Of a stretch of DNA of 64,000 bases, positions 8,150-15,784 are shown piece by piece. Location of the stretch: the NCBI RefSeq assembly GCF_945873775.1, contig NZ_CAMCEC010000002.1, positions 124,001-188,000 on the forward strand, in the 5' to 3' direction. The position numbers and the translations under genes are program-made. The notes beneath the pieces were generated by a model, which had not been told where the DNA came from, did not search any database, and saw nothing but the letters and a program-made list of their open reading frames with translations. The first letter of the stretch is position 1, and every line of letters starts with the position of its first letter. Source of the stretch: an uncultured Treponema sp. Lineage in GTDB: Bacteria; Spirochaetota; Spirochaetia; Treponematales; Treponemataceae.

Positions 8150-10921
8150 TTAGCTGCTGTATTTTTCCACGTGGGATTTTATAAAGTCCGCAATCTTGCT
8201 TACAAGCGAGCGTTTTTTCAGAAGCGACATAGGCTGCGTAAGGCTGTCTCTTATTGCGCCTTGGTTTATTACTCCTGAAAACGCATACTCCGAGATAAAA
8301 TCTCCTAAAAGTTCTGCGCTTATGTGCTCGTTTTTTGCAAACGCTTCTATTTCTTCCTGTTTTTTTCTGTTCTCAAAGTCGTTGTATTTTACGTCGATGT
8401 CTTCTGTTCCGTTCATGCCGGAAACGACTTCGTCAAGGAATGCGCGCAGAATGTCAATCTTCTTGTGCAACTGAAGATTGTCCGAGCGTCCAAGCTCCGA
8501 TTTTATATGCTCAATGTCATCGTTCTTTGCTTGCTGCGAGTTGAATCTTATGTTCCGTATAAGGTTCATGATGTACGCCACGTTGATTCTGTCGGTTTCC
8601 ATAAGCTCAATGCAGAAGTCAACGTCATTAAGAACGGAAACAACCTCGCGCTCGTTCTGTGCTTTTCTGTAAAGAAGAAAATACTTGCTCTTGTAGTCCT
8701 GAAATTCCTGGTCGCTCATTTCAATTGAATCGCGCTCTATCTTGAATTCCACGAAAGTCTGCAACGAAAGAAGGTATTTTGAAAGTTCCCTGAACGTTAC
8801 GACGAAATTTTTCTGAGTTTCTTCATCCATAATCATGTCCACAGAGGATGGCGTAGGGGCGATTTCCTTAAGTTTTATTGCAAGCTCGTTGAATTTCTGG
8901 ACATAGTATTCAAATGATTTTGCAAGGATTCCGTCCGTGTCGTTCGATTGGGAGAAAAGAGCAAGCGCATCATCTGTGTTCTTCTTAAGATTTCTGTAGC
9001 ATATTATTATTCCCCACGGCTTTGTTTCTTTTTCTACTCGGTTCGTGCGGCTGTATGCTTGGAGCAGGTCATGGTACTCAAGCTTTTTGTCCACATAAAG
9101 AACCGAAAGAGGCTTGCTGTCAAAACCTGTAAGGAACATATTCACTACAAGAAGGATGTCAAGGCTCTTTGTCTTTTTGCCCTTTACACGGTCGCTTATG
9201 TCCTTGTGATATGCGGAAAATGTTTCCGTTGAAAAATTCGTGCTGAAAATTTCGTTGTAGTCTTTTATTATGCGCTCAAGTGAACTGCGGCTATGCTCGT
9301 CTGCGTTTTCATAGTCCTCGTTTGCTCCGTAAGAGAAAATTCCGCTTATGTTCAGGTCATGGTCAATACCCTTGAATATGTCATAGTATTTTACAAGCGC
9401 CGGAATTGATGAGACTGCAAAAATTGCTGTGTACTGGCGGTTGCGAGTTTTTGCCTTGTGGTTCTGGATTATGTGGTTTGCAATCATGGTCATCCGCTCG
9501 TCCGCCATATAAAGCTCGTTCACGTCGATTGCATTCGTCATCGTGTTGTCATCAAGGTCGTAGTCGCCGTCCATCGTCTTTATGTATTCCACATGAAATC
9601 CAAGAACATTGTTGTCAAAAATCGCGTTCTTTATCAGATATGAGTGCAAACATTCTCCGAAAAGGCTTTTTGTTGTCTGCACAATTTTTCCGTTCACTTT
9701 GCCGTTTACCTCGAACCTTGGTGTTCCGGTAAAGCCAAAGAACTGTGCGTTCTGAAAATGCCTTACAATATCCTTGTGCATTTCCCCGAACTGAGAGCGG
9801 TGGCACTCATCTATTATGAACACAACTTTTTCTTTCTTGTACAAGTCCATTGCAAAAGCGTAGCGGGGATTGTTCACTGCGTTCGCCATTTTCTGAATAG
9901 TCGTGATTATCAGCTGGCGGTTCTTGTCCTTCATCTGCTTTACAAGAATGTCAGTCCGGTCAGTCGCATCCACCGAGCCAGCTTCGAATTTGTTGAATTC
10001 TTCCGTTGTCTGGGTGTCAAGGTCTTTGCGGTCAACAAGAAAAACCACTTTTTTTATTGCGGGATTTGAGGCTAGAATCTGCGCTGTCTTGAATGCGGTA
10101 AGAGTTTTTCCGGCTCCTGTGGTGTGCCAGATATATGCGTTGCGGCTTGTCATTGTCGCCTGCCGGATAAGGGCTTCTGCTGCATAAACCTGATAAGGAC
10201 GCATGACCATCATTATTTTATCCGTGTCATTCAGAACGGTGAATTTTGTCATCATTTTTATGAGCAAATCCCGCGCAAGAAAGACAACGGAAAATTCCTT
10301 TAAGTTTGTGATTCTGATATTGTTGTCGTCTGTCCAAAAGAATGTATTTGAATAGAAAATATCCTTGTCGCTGTTCGCAAAATATTTTGAGTCCACTCCA
10401 TTAGACACTACAAAAATCTGAATAAAGTGAAACAGCCCCTGATATGAATGTTTTCTGTACCGCATAATCTGATTCACGGCTTCCTTTAAGTCCACGCCAC
10501 GCCGCTTTAGCTCAATCTGCACAAGCGGAAGACCGTTTACAAGAAGAGTAACGTCATAGCGGTTTGTGTAAAGACCTGTAACTGTAACCTGATGCGTAAC
10601 CTGATAAATGTTTTCTGTAAAGTCGTTGCTCAGAAGCTTGAAGTATGGCTTTGTGCCGTCATCGCGCTCAATCTGGAATTTATCCCGCAGAATTTTCGCG
10701 CTCTCAAATACGCTTTTTCCGTTTACATAATTCAGAATGCGTTCCCATTCCTTTTCGCTTAAAGGCTTTCCAGCAAGTTTGTCCTTGTTGAAAGCCTCAA
10801 ACTGCATCCTGAAATTGTTTATAAGCGCATTGTAATCCGCCAGTACCGTATGCGTATAGTTCTGTTTTTCAAGCTGATTAACCAGCTGCTCTTCCAGCTG
10901 TGCTTCACTCTGATATGACAT
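8150..10921 (-). CDS. hsdR: type I restriction endonuclease, motor and nuclease subunit
   Basis: HsdR of 923 aa. The N-terminal nuclease domain shows the PD-(D/E)xK pattern in NRYDVTLL...QIELK. The SF2 translocase follows with Walker A TTGAGKT, the DECH box (IIDECHRSQFG), FTGTP and motif VI SRTNRVEK. It cleaves DNA after translocation when the HsdMS site is unmethylated. I start at the ATG at 10921, not the TTG at 10930. No Shine-Dalgarno sequence is present; a TATAAT ends 8 nt upstream, suggesting a leaderless message. It is first in the hsdRMS order. Confidence 0.97.
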   Translation of the reverse strand: MSYQSEAQLEEQLVNQLEKQNYTHTVLADYNALINNFRMQFEAFNKDKLAGKPLSEKEWERILNYVNGKSVFESAKILRDKFQIERDDGTKPYFKLLSNDFTENIYQVTHQVTVTGLYTNRYDVTLLVNGLPLVQIELKRRGVDLKEAVNQIMRYRKHSYQGLFHFIQIFVVSNGVDSKYFANSDKDIFYSNTFFWTDDNNIRITNLKEFSVVFLARDLLIKMMTKFTVLNDTDKIMMVMRPYQVYAAEALIRQATMTSRNAYIWHTTGAGKTLTAFKTAQILASNPAIKKVVFLVDRKDLDTQTTEEFNKFEAGSVDATDRTDILVKQMKDKNRQLIITTIQKMANAVNNPRYAFAMDLYKKEKVVFIIDECHRSQFGEMHKDIVRHFQNAQFFGFTGTPRFEVNGKVNGKIVQTTKSLFGECLHSYLIKNAIFDNNVLGFHVEYIKTMDGDYDLDDNTMTNAIDVNELYMADERMTMIANHIIQNHKAKTRNRQYTAIFAVSSIPALVKYYDIFKGIDHDLNISGIFSYGANEDYENADEHSRSSLERIIKDYNEIFSTNFSTETFSAYHKDISDRVKGKKTKSLDILLVVNMFLTGFDSKPLSVLYVDKKLEYHDLLQAYSRTNRVEKETKPWGIIICYRNLKKNTDDALALFSQSNDTDGILAKSFEYYVQKFNELAIKLKEIAPTPSSVDMIMDEETQKNFVVTFRELSKYLLSLQTFVEFKIERDSIEMSDQEFQDYKSKYFLLYRKAQNEREVVSVLNDVDFCIELMETDRINVAYIMNLIRNIRFNSQQAKNDDIEHIKSELGRSDNLQLHKKIDILRAFLDEVVSGMNGTEDIDVKYNDFENRKKQEEIEAFAKNEHISAELLGDFISEYAFSGVINQGAIRDSLTQPMSLLKKRSLVSKIADFIKSHVEKYSS

Positions 10922-10929
10922 AATACACA

Positions 10930-10935
10930 ATTATA
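10930..10935 (-). promoter_or_regulatory. -10 box of hsdR
   Basis: Perfect TATAAT on the minus strand, 8 nt before the hsdR ATG. No good -35 hexamer is seen 17 bp upstream. The spacing places the transcription start at or beside the start codon. Confidence 0.45.
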
Positions 10936-11003
10936 ACATATTTTTGCTATTTTGCTGACTGATTTCTTCTATAAAGTAATGTGGAAAACTGGTGTAAATT
11001 TTC

Positions 11004-11090
11004 TTCCGCTTCCAATCCTGCCTCCTTTCCGCTTCCAGCCGGAACTTCTTTCCTGCTAGAGCAAAAAGCATCTTCCTGTTCTAAGCGGAA
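11004..11090. repeat. cluster of TTCCGCTT boxes
   Basis: Between hsdR and the XRE gene, TTCCGCTT occurs at 11004-11011 and 11027-11034, and its reverse complement AAGCGGAA at 11083-11090. A related CTTTCCTG motif is also repeated. These could be operators for the neighbouring regulator or remains of a repeat element; no coding gene is seen in 10922-11230. Confidence 0.35.
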
Positions 11091-11185
11091 CGTCTTTCCT
11101 GTAAAAGCCGGAATCTTTTAAGCAATAAGCTGTTCTTTGAATTTTATCCATTCTTAAAATATATGTAAATTTTGACAATTTTATA

Positions 11186-11215
11186 CTTGACAATGACAAG
11201 TTTGTAATCTATATT
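11186..11215 (+). promoter_or_regulatory. promoter with overlapping operator of XRE gene
   Basis: TTGACA at 11187-11192 and TATATT at 11210-11215 are spaced by 17 bp. The inverted repeat ACTTG...CAAGT (11186-11202) overlaps the -35 box, which suits autorepression by the HTH protein encoded just downstream. AGGAGG follows at 11222-11227. Confidence 0.6.
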
Positions 11216-11230
11216 GTTTTTAGGAGGTTA

Positions 11231-11650
11231 ATGCTAAAAACGAATAGAAAGTGCCGCAAAATAAAATGGCGATTGCGGCGGATGTGCCGTAAGGCAAGAA
11301 TTGAATTAGGAATTGAAATAATTATGGAAAGCATGGCTGTTAAAGACAGAATCGGTAAACTGCTTTCGGAAACAGGAATGAGCCAGAAGGCTCTTGCCGA
11401 TGCAACAAACTTGAGCGAGGGTGCGGTTTCCCACTACCTTAAAGGGGATAGGGTTCCGAAGGGTGCAATCCTTCTGAACATAGCAAATGCGCTGGGTACG
11501 ACGGTCGATTATCTTACTGGAAAAAGCGACGATGCCCATAAGTTCTCATCAGAACAGGAAATTGAACAGGCATTCGAGCTTATCGCGCGCAATGCCAAGA
11601 CCCTTACTGATGAGGAGCGCAAAAAGTTCGCGAAAATTCTTTTTTCGTAA
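11231..11650 (+). CDS. XRE-family HTH transcriptional regulator
   Basis: Protein of 139 aa. A Cro/C1-type HTH begins at KDRIGKLLSETGMSQKALADA and runs through SEGAVSHYLKGDRVP, about residues 36-95. The stretch before it is very basic (RKCRKIKWRLRRMCRK). AGGAGG stands only 3 nt before the ATG at 11231; an alternative start at 11324 (MESMAVKD) would remove the basic stretch but has no clear Shine-Dalgarno sequence. It is followed 12 bp later by the ImmA/IrrE-like gene, a pairing typical of mobile-element and defence-island regulation. Confidence 0.85.
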   Translation: MLKTNRKCRKIKWRLRRMCRKARIELGIEIIMESMAVKDRIGKLLSETGMSQKALADATNLSEGAVSHYLKGDRVPKGAILLNIANALGTTVDYLTGKSDDAHKFSSEQEIEQAFELIARNAKTLTDEERKKFAKILFS

Positions 11651-11662
11651 GATGAGGTATGA

Positions 11663-12253
11663 ATGGAAAGAGCGGTTCAGCTTTTGGGAAGTGAATATGA
11701 TGAGATAGAAGAAGAGGCGAATTGTCTTTTTGAGGATTTGGGAATAAAAAAATATCCGGTGGACTGCTTTGAGGTTGCTCGCCTGCTTGGAATTGAGCTT
11801 GTAAAATATTCAGATTCCTCAGATGAGGACAGAAAATTTATGACCTCAAAGTATGAGGAGGGGTTTTCCACGATGACGGCAAAGTCAAGGTACGCGATTT
11901 ACTACAATGACTTGCTTCCGCCTTGTACCGTCCGTTTTACAATCTGGTATGAGATTGCCCATATACAGCTCGGGCACTTGTACGAGAATCAGGGAAAGTC
12001 GGCGGCCAGGATGAAAGCGGAATGCAACCGTTTTGCAACTTATGCTCAGGCTGCAATGCCGTTCGTGATAAAGCTTTCACCGTGCTGTCCGGATGAGCTT
12101 ATGCAGGAATTCGGGCTTGGCTGGACTTGCGCAAACTATGTCTTTGACAGTTATATGCGCATAAGGCAGTACCCGAACATTGTGAGAAGAATTCTTTCAA
12201 ACAGGATTCTTGATTTATTCAGTTCAGAACAAGTGCTGGAGGAGGCTGTATGA
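11663..12253 (+). CDS. ImmA/IrrE-like protein with altered zinc motif
   Basis: Protein of 196 aa resembling the ImmA/IrrE metallopeptidases that cleave partner XRE repressors. The family motif RFTIAHELGH is here RFTIWYEIAHIQLGH: the first His of HExxH is Tyr (codon TAT instead of CAT), near residue 95, and the Ala before it is Trp. The Glu and second His remain. Zinc binding and proteolysis are therefore doubtful. It sits 12 bp after the XRE gene and probably still works with it as a sensor or is decaying. Confidence 0.75.
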   Translation: MERAVQLLGSEYDEIEEEANCLFEDLGIKKYPVDCFEVARLLGIELVKYSDSSDEDRKFMTSKYEEGFSTMTAKSRYAIYYNDLLPPCTVRFTIWYEIAHIQLGHLYENQGKSAARMKAECNRFATYAQAAMPFVIKLSPCCPDELMQEFGLGWTCANYVFDSYMRIRQYPNIVRRILSNRILDLFSSEQVLEEAV

Positions 12254-12271
12254 AAAATGAAGCAAAAAATT

Positions 12272-12328
12272 AAGCCCTTAGGATTTGCCGAAAACATTTG
12301 CGGTGCGTAAGGCATTTCTTAAGGGCTT
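12272..12328 (+). other. inverted repeat with long loop
   Basis: AAGCCCTTA at 12272-12280 and TAAGGGCTT at 12320-12328 are perfect complements separated by 39 nt, just after the ImmA/IrrE-like gene. It may be a terminator-like element, although there is no T run. Nothing else is recognised in 12254-12499. Confidence 0.3.
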
Positions 12329-12499
12329 TAAAAAGACACTCCAGACGGAGAATCTTCAAATCTGATTTTAGAAGTATACTCCTGTCTTTCGTGTCTGGTC
12401 AACAGAAAATCTTGCGAAAAGCGGAAATTCTGTTCAGTGTGGAAAAGGAAACTCACCTTTTTATAACAGACAGTCCAAAAACGGACAAGGAACTTACTT

Positions 12500-13267
12500 A
12501 TGAGTACAACTACAAACATTAACTATTCGGACACAGATGGAAGCGGAAATCTCACTCTGTACAAAAATTACTTTGACAATGGCGGAAAATATTACGCACG
12601 TTTTGACCGGCGCAATGTTACGATTGACAATCTTATAGCGCGCACGCAGAAAAAAGACATAGGCGTGAACGCCATAACCGCAAAGCACATTCTTTCCTTA
12701 ATAAAGGCGGAAATAATAGAAGCCTTGCAGCGCGGCGAAAGCGTGAACCTCATGGACTTGGGAACTTTCTATATTGCGGCAAGCGGCACAAGCGGAAACA
12801 CCGCCGAAACCGCCGAGATAAAGAAGCTTTTTGTAAAATTCACATCGTCAAAGGAGACAAACGAGGCGGTCGCAAAACTTGGGATAAACAAAATAGTGAT
12901 TGCGGATTCAAGTCCTTCAATTGATTCTGTCACTGACCTTTTTACGGGGCTTAATGACGGAACTCTTACATCTAAAAAAGCCGCGAGACTTGACGGCGGC
13001 AGACTGAAAATTTCTGGCAGTGATGGCGGAATTTTCTTTGCCGAATGTGGCGCAGACGGGATTTATTCCGAAGATGAAAGCTTGTGGCACAAGGTGAACC
13101 CGGAGTCCATAATGCGAAACCTTTCAAAGACGCTCGAATTCTTCCTGCCAGAAAGCCTTGAAATCGGCAAAAGCTACAGAATAATCCTGCGCACAAACAG
13201 CCGAAAAGGAAATGAGGACAAAAAGACCTTTGTTTCCGCAGTGTCTGACATTGTCACTGTAAAATAA
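12500..13267 (+). CDS. HU/IHF-like DNA-binding protein with DUF4469 domain
   Basis: Protein of 255 aa. The first about 125 residues have an HU/IHF-like fold: two helices followed by LQRGESVNLMDLGTFYIAASG, the usual HU core signature. The C-terminal half is beta-rich and ends in an Ig-like DUF4469 segment (SYRIILRTNSR...TFVSAVSDIVTVK). Such proteins are common in Bacteroidetes and Treponema, where their role is unknown; nucleoid association is inferred from the HU-like part. An AAGGAA lies 7 nt before the ATG. Confidence 0.75.
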   Translation: MSTTTNINYSDTDGSGNLTLYKNYFDNGGKYYARFDRRNVTIDNLIARTQKKDIGVNAITAKHILSLIKAEIIEALQRGESVNLMDLGTFYIAASGTSGNTAETAEIKKLFVKFTSSKETNEAVAKLGINKIVIADSSPSIDSVTDLFTGLNDGTLTSKKAARLDGGRLKISGSDGGIFFAECGADGIYSEDESLWHKVNPESIMRNLSKTLEFFLPESLEIGKSYRIILRTNSRKGNEDKKTFVSAVSDIVTVK

Positions 13268-13284
13268 AAGCGGTGATTTTGTAA

Positions 13285-13324
13285 TTAACTCTACTATGCT
13301 TGGAAAACCACATAGTGGAGTTAA
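13285..13324. terminator. bidirectional terminator-like hairpin
   Basis: TTAACTCTACTATG and CATAGTGGAGTTAA form a 14-bp stem with one G-T pair and a 12-nt loop. It lies between the convergent DUF4469 and symporter genes. Confidence 0.6.
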
Positions 13325-13344
13325 TCGTTGTTAATATTATATTT

Positions 13345-14682
13345 CTATTTCCACTTGAACGTCGCAAGCCCGATTATGTAGATTGCGATTATGCAAAGCG
13401 GAACAAAGTACGCGAAGACTGGCTTCATCCAGTTTTTGACTTTTAAGCCTTCGCCCTCGTTCGCTTCCTGAACGAGTTTTTCCCAGCCTAAGCCGAATCT
13501 GCTGCTGCAGCTGAAAACTGCGAAAATCAGCGCGCCTAGCGGAAGAAGGTTGTTGCTTACGATAAAATCCCAGAAGTCAAGCCACGCCGAGCCTTCGCCG
13601 AACGGATGAAAATGAAGCACGCTGTAGCCGAGCGCGGTTGTTAGCGCAATTAAGAAAATGCCTGTTCCGCAGATTATGCAGCCTTTTCTGCGCGACCAGC
13701 CTGTCATCTCGCGCACGCACGCAAGAATATTCTCGCAGACTGCAAGCTCCGTTGAGAACGCCGCGAAAACCATAAAAAGAAAGAAAAGGCTTCCCCAGAG
13801 TCTTCCAGCACCCATGTTGTTGAAGACTGTCGTCATCGTGTTGAAAAGAAGAGACGGACCTGCGTCAACTGCGATTCCGAACGACGCGCACGCCGGGAAG
13901 ATTATCAAGCCTGCAGTCACGGCAACAAAAGTGTCCAAAATGATGACTTTTACAGTCTCGCCCATAAGGCTCCTGTCTTTTCCGATGTAGCTTCCGAAAA
14001 TCGACATCGCGCCGATTCCAAGAGAAAGCGTGAAAAATGCCTGGTTCATCGCGCCAACGACAACCGGAACTGTGAGCTTCTTAAAATCGGGAACGAGATA
14101 GAATGAAAGTCCTTTTGCGCCTCCCGGAAGAGAAATGCTCCGCACCGCAAGAACCGTCATCAAAACCAAAAGAAGAACCATCATATATTTTGTGATCCGC
14201 TCGAGTCCGCTCTGGAGATTCCTCGTGAGAATCAAAAAGCAGACCGCAACGGCGATAAAAAGATAGCCCACGTTTATTTTCGAATTTGAAATCATCTTGC
14301 CGAAGCTAAGCTCGCCTGACTTTCCCGCGACAAACGAGACAAAATAGTAAATCAGCCAGCCCGTAACGACCGTGTAGAATGCCATCAGAAAAATGTTTCC
14401 AAGCAGGCAGACGTAGCCGTGAATGTGCCATTTCGAGCCGGGCTTTTCAAGCTTCTGATACATTTTGACCGGGCTTGCCTGAGCCGCCCTTCCAAGCGCG
14501 AATTCCATTGTCAACGCTGGAAGTCCCAGCACAACAAGAAAAGCAAGGTAAACAAGAACGAACGCGCCGCCTCCGTTATGACCGACCATCCACGGAAATT
14601 TCCAGACGTTTCCGCACCCAATAGCGCAGCCTGCGCTCAGCAGAATAAATCCAAGTCTGCTGCTCAATCTTTCTCTAGCCAT
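13345..14682 (-). CDS. sodium-dependent symporter of the NSS/SNF family
   Basis: Membrane protein of 445 aa from the ATG at 14682 (MARERLSSRLGF). The first helix has the NSS signature GCGNVWKFPWM, which contributes to the sodium and substrate sites, and about 11-12 hydrophobic helices follow. Members import amino acids or related amines with sodium; the substrate cannot be told from sequence. A longer frame to 14766 is open but lacks family similarity. TAAAAT ends 7 nt before the ATG without a good Shine-Dalgarno sequence, so the message may be leaderless. Confidence 0.9.
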   Translation of the reverse strand: MARERLSSRLGFILLSAGCAIGCGNVWKFPWMVGHNGGGAFVLVYLAFLVVLGLPALTMEFALGRAAQASPVKMYQKLEKPGSKWHIHGYVCLLGNIFLMAFYTVVTGWLIYYFVSFVAGKSGELSFGKMISNSKINVGYLFIAVAVCFLILTRNLQSGLERITKYMMVLLLVLMTVLAVRSISLPGGAKGLSFYLVPDFKKLTVPVVVGAMNQAFFTLSLGIGAMSIFGSYIGKDRSLMGETVKVIILDTFVAVTAGLIIFPACASFGIAVDAGPSLLFNTMTTVFNNMGAGRLWGSLFFLFMVFAAFSTELAVCENILACVREMTGWSRRKGCIICGTGIFLIALTTALGYSVLHFHPFGEGSAWLDFWDFIVSNNLLPLGALIFAVFSCSSRFGLGWEKLVQEANEGEGLKVKNWMKPVFAYFVPLCIIAIYIIGLATFKWK

Positions 14683-14755
14683 AAGTCCTATTTTATCAAA
14701 ATTTCGGGGCGGTGTGTATAAAAATTTTTCAGTATTTAAATTCAGATTGCAAGTC

Positions 14756-15784
14756 TTAAGGAACAAAAATTATTTTTCTTGAATCGTCCTGAACAAATTC
14801 CAAAGAACCTTTTAAATTCTCGGAAGCAAAAACTGAACCATATTTACAGATAAAAACAAATGAAATATCTGTTCCGAATTCTTTTTTGAATTTATCAAGG
14901 AGCTTAAAAGATTTTTCCACGCCAAGAACAAAAGTCGCAGTTGAAAGCGCGTCCGCCGCAATGCTCGAAGGTGAAATTACAGTTGCGGAAACAATTCCAG
15001 AATCCGCAGGAAATCCAGTCGCAGGATTAAAAATGTGATGATATTTTTTTCCGTCCGCTTCAAAAAAACGTTCGTAGCTTCCGCTTGTAACAACTGAATT
15101 TTCATTTATGCAAAGACGCAGAAGGGGAGCAGATGAAGGAGAATCTGGATTTTTTATTCCAACAGTCCATTTGCTGCCATCAGATTTTTTTCCATAAACG
15201 TAAATGTTTCCGCCTAAGTCCACAACAGCTTTTTTAACGTTGTGTTTTTTTAAAATCTTACAGACTTCATCAGCGGCAAAGCCTTTTACAATTCCGCCAA
15301 GATTTACTTTCATTCCTGCTTTCCGCAAAAAAACTGAATCTCTGGAAAGTCCCACACAGCCAAAATCAACAAGTTCAAGAGCTTTGTTTATTTCAGCTTG
15401 CGAAGGAATTCTCTGGTGATCTGTGTTTATGCCCCACAAGTCAACGAGCGGACCTGCAGCCGGAGTAAATGCGCCGTCAGAAATCCAGGCGGTTTTCAAT
15501 GCAAAGTCCATAACATTTAAAACTTCCTCATTTGTCTGCACTGCGGAAATTCCCGCCATTGAATTTATCTGTGAAATTTCAGAGTCTGGCAAAGTCGCGC
15601 TGAATTCTTTTTCAATCTGCGCAAGACGTTCAAAAATTTCATCATAAAGTTTTTTTGTTCCGTCTTCAAAAGCGTTGACTGTGCAAAGTGTGTCCATTGC
15701 AGTTTGCGTTCTTGGCTCAATTTTTCCAGAGCATGAAAAAAATAAAAAAACAAAAGCAAGGCAAATATGAAAAATAAATTTCAT
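14756..15784 (-). CDS. apbE: FAD:protein FMN transferase, lipoprotein
   Basis: ApbE/Ftp of 342 aa. It attaches FMN covalently to Thr or Ser residues of periplasmic flavoproteins such as Rnf or Nqr subunits, or removes FAD. The N-terminus is a lipoprotein signal ending FFSCSG. Family motifs seen are GGIVKGFAAD, VVDLGGNIYV and the metal-site region AADALSTATF. It overlaps the helicase gene by 4 bp and so is translated from the same operon. Acting outside the cytoplasmic membrane is inferred from the signal. Confidence 0.92.
   Translation of the reverse strand: MKFIFHICLAFVFLFFSCSGKIEPRTQTAMDTLCTVNAFEDGTKKLYDEIFERLAQIEKEFSATLPDSEISQINSMAGISAVQTNEEVLNVMDFALKTAWISDGAFTPAAGPLVDLWGINTDHQRIPSQAEINKALELVDFGCVGLSRDSVFLRKAGMKVNLGGIVKGFAADEVCKILKKHNVKKAVVDLGGNIYVYGKKSDGSKWTVGIKNPDSPSSAPLLRLCINENSVVTSGSYERFFEADGKKYHHIFNPATGFPADSGIVSATVISPSSIAADALSTATFVLGVEKSFKLLDKFKKEFGTDISFVFICKYGSVFASENLKGSLEFVQDDSRKIIFVP

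Noticed and set aside
12298-12522. 74-aa frame before the DUF4469 gene
   Set aside because: It overlaps the inverted repeat and the start of the DUF4469 gene, has no Shine-Dalgarno sequence and an unlikely composition.
14683-14766. Longer N-terminus of the symporter
   Set aside because: The added 28 residues precede the usual NSS start and lie across the -10 box.
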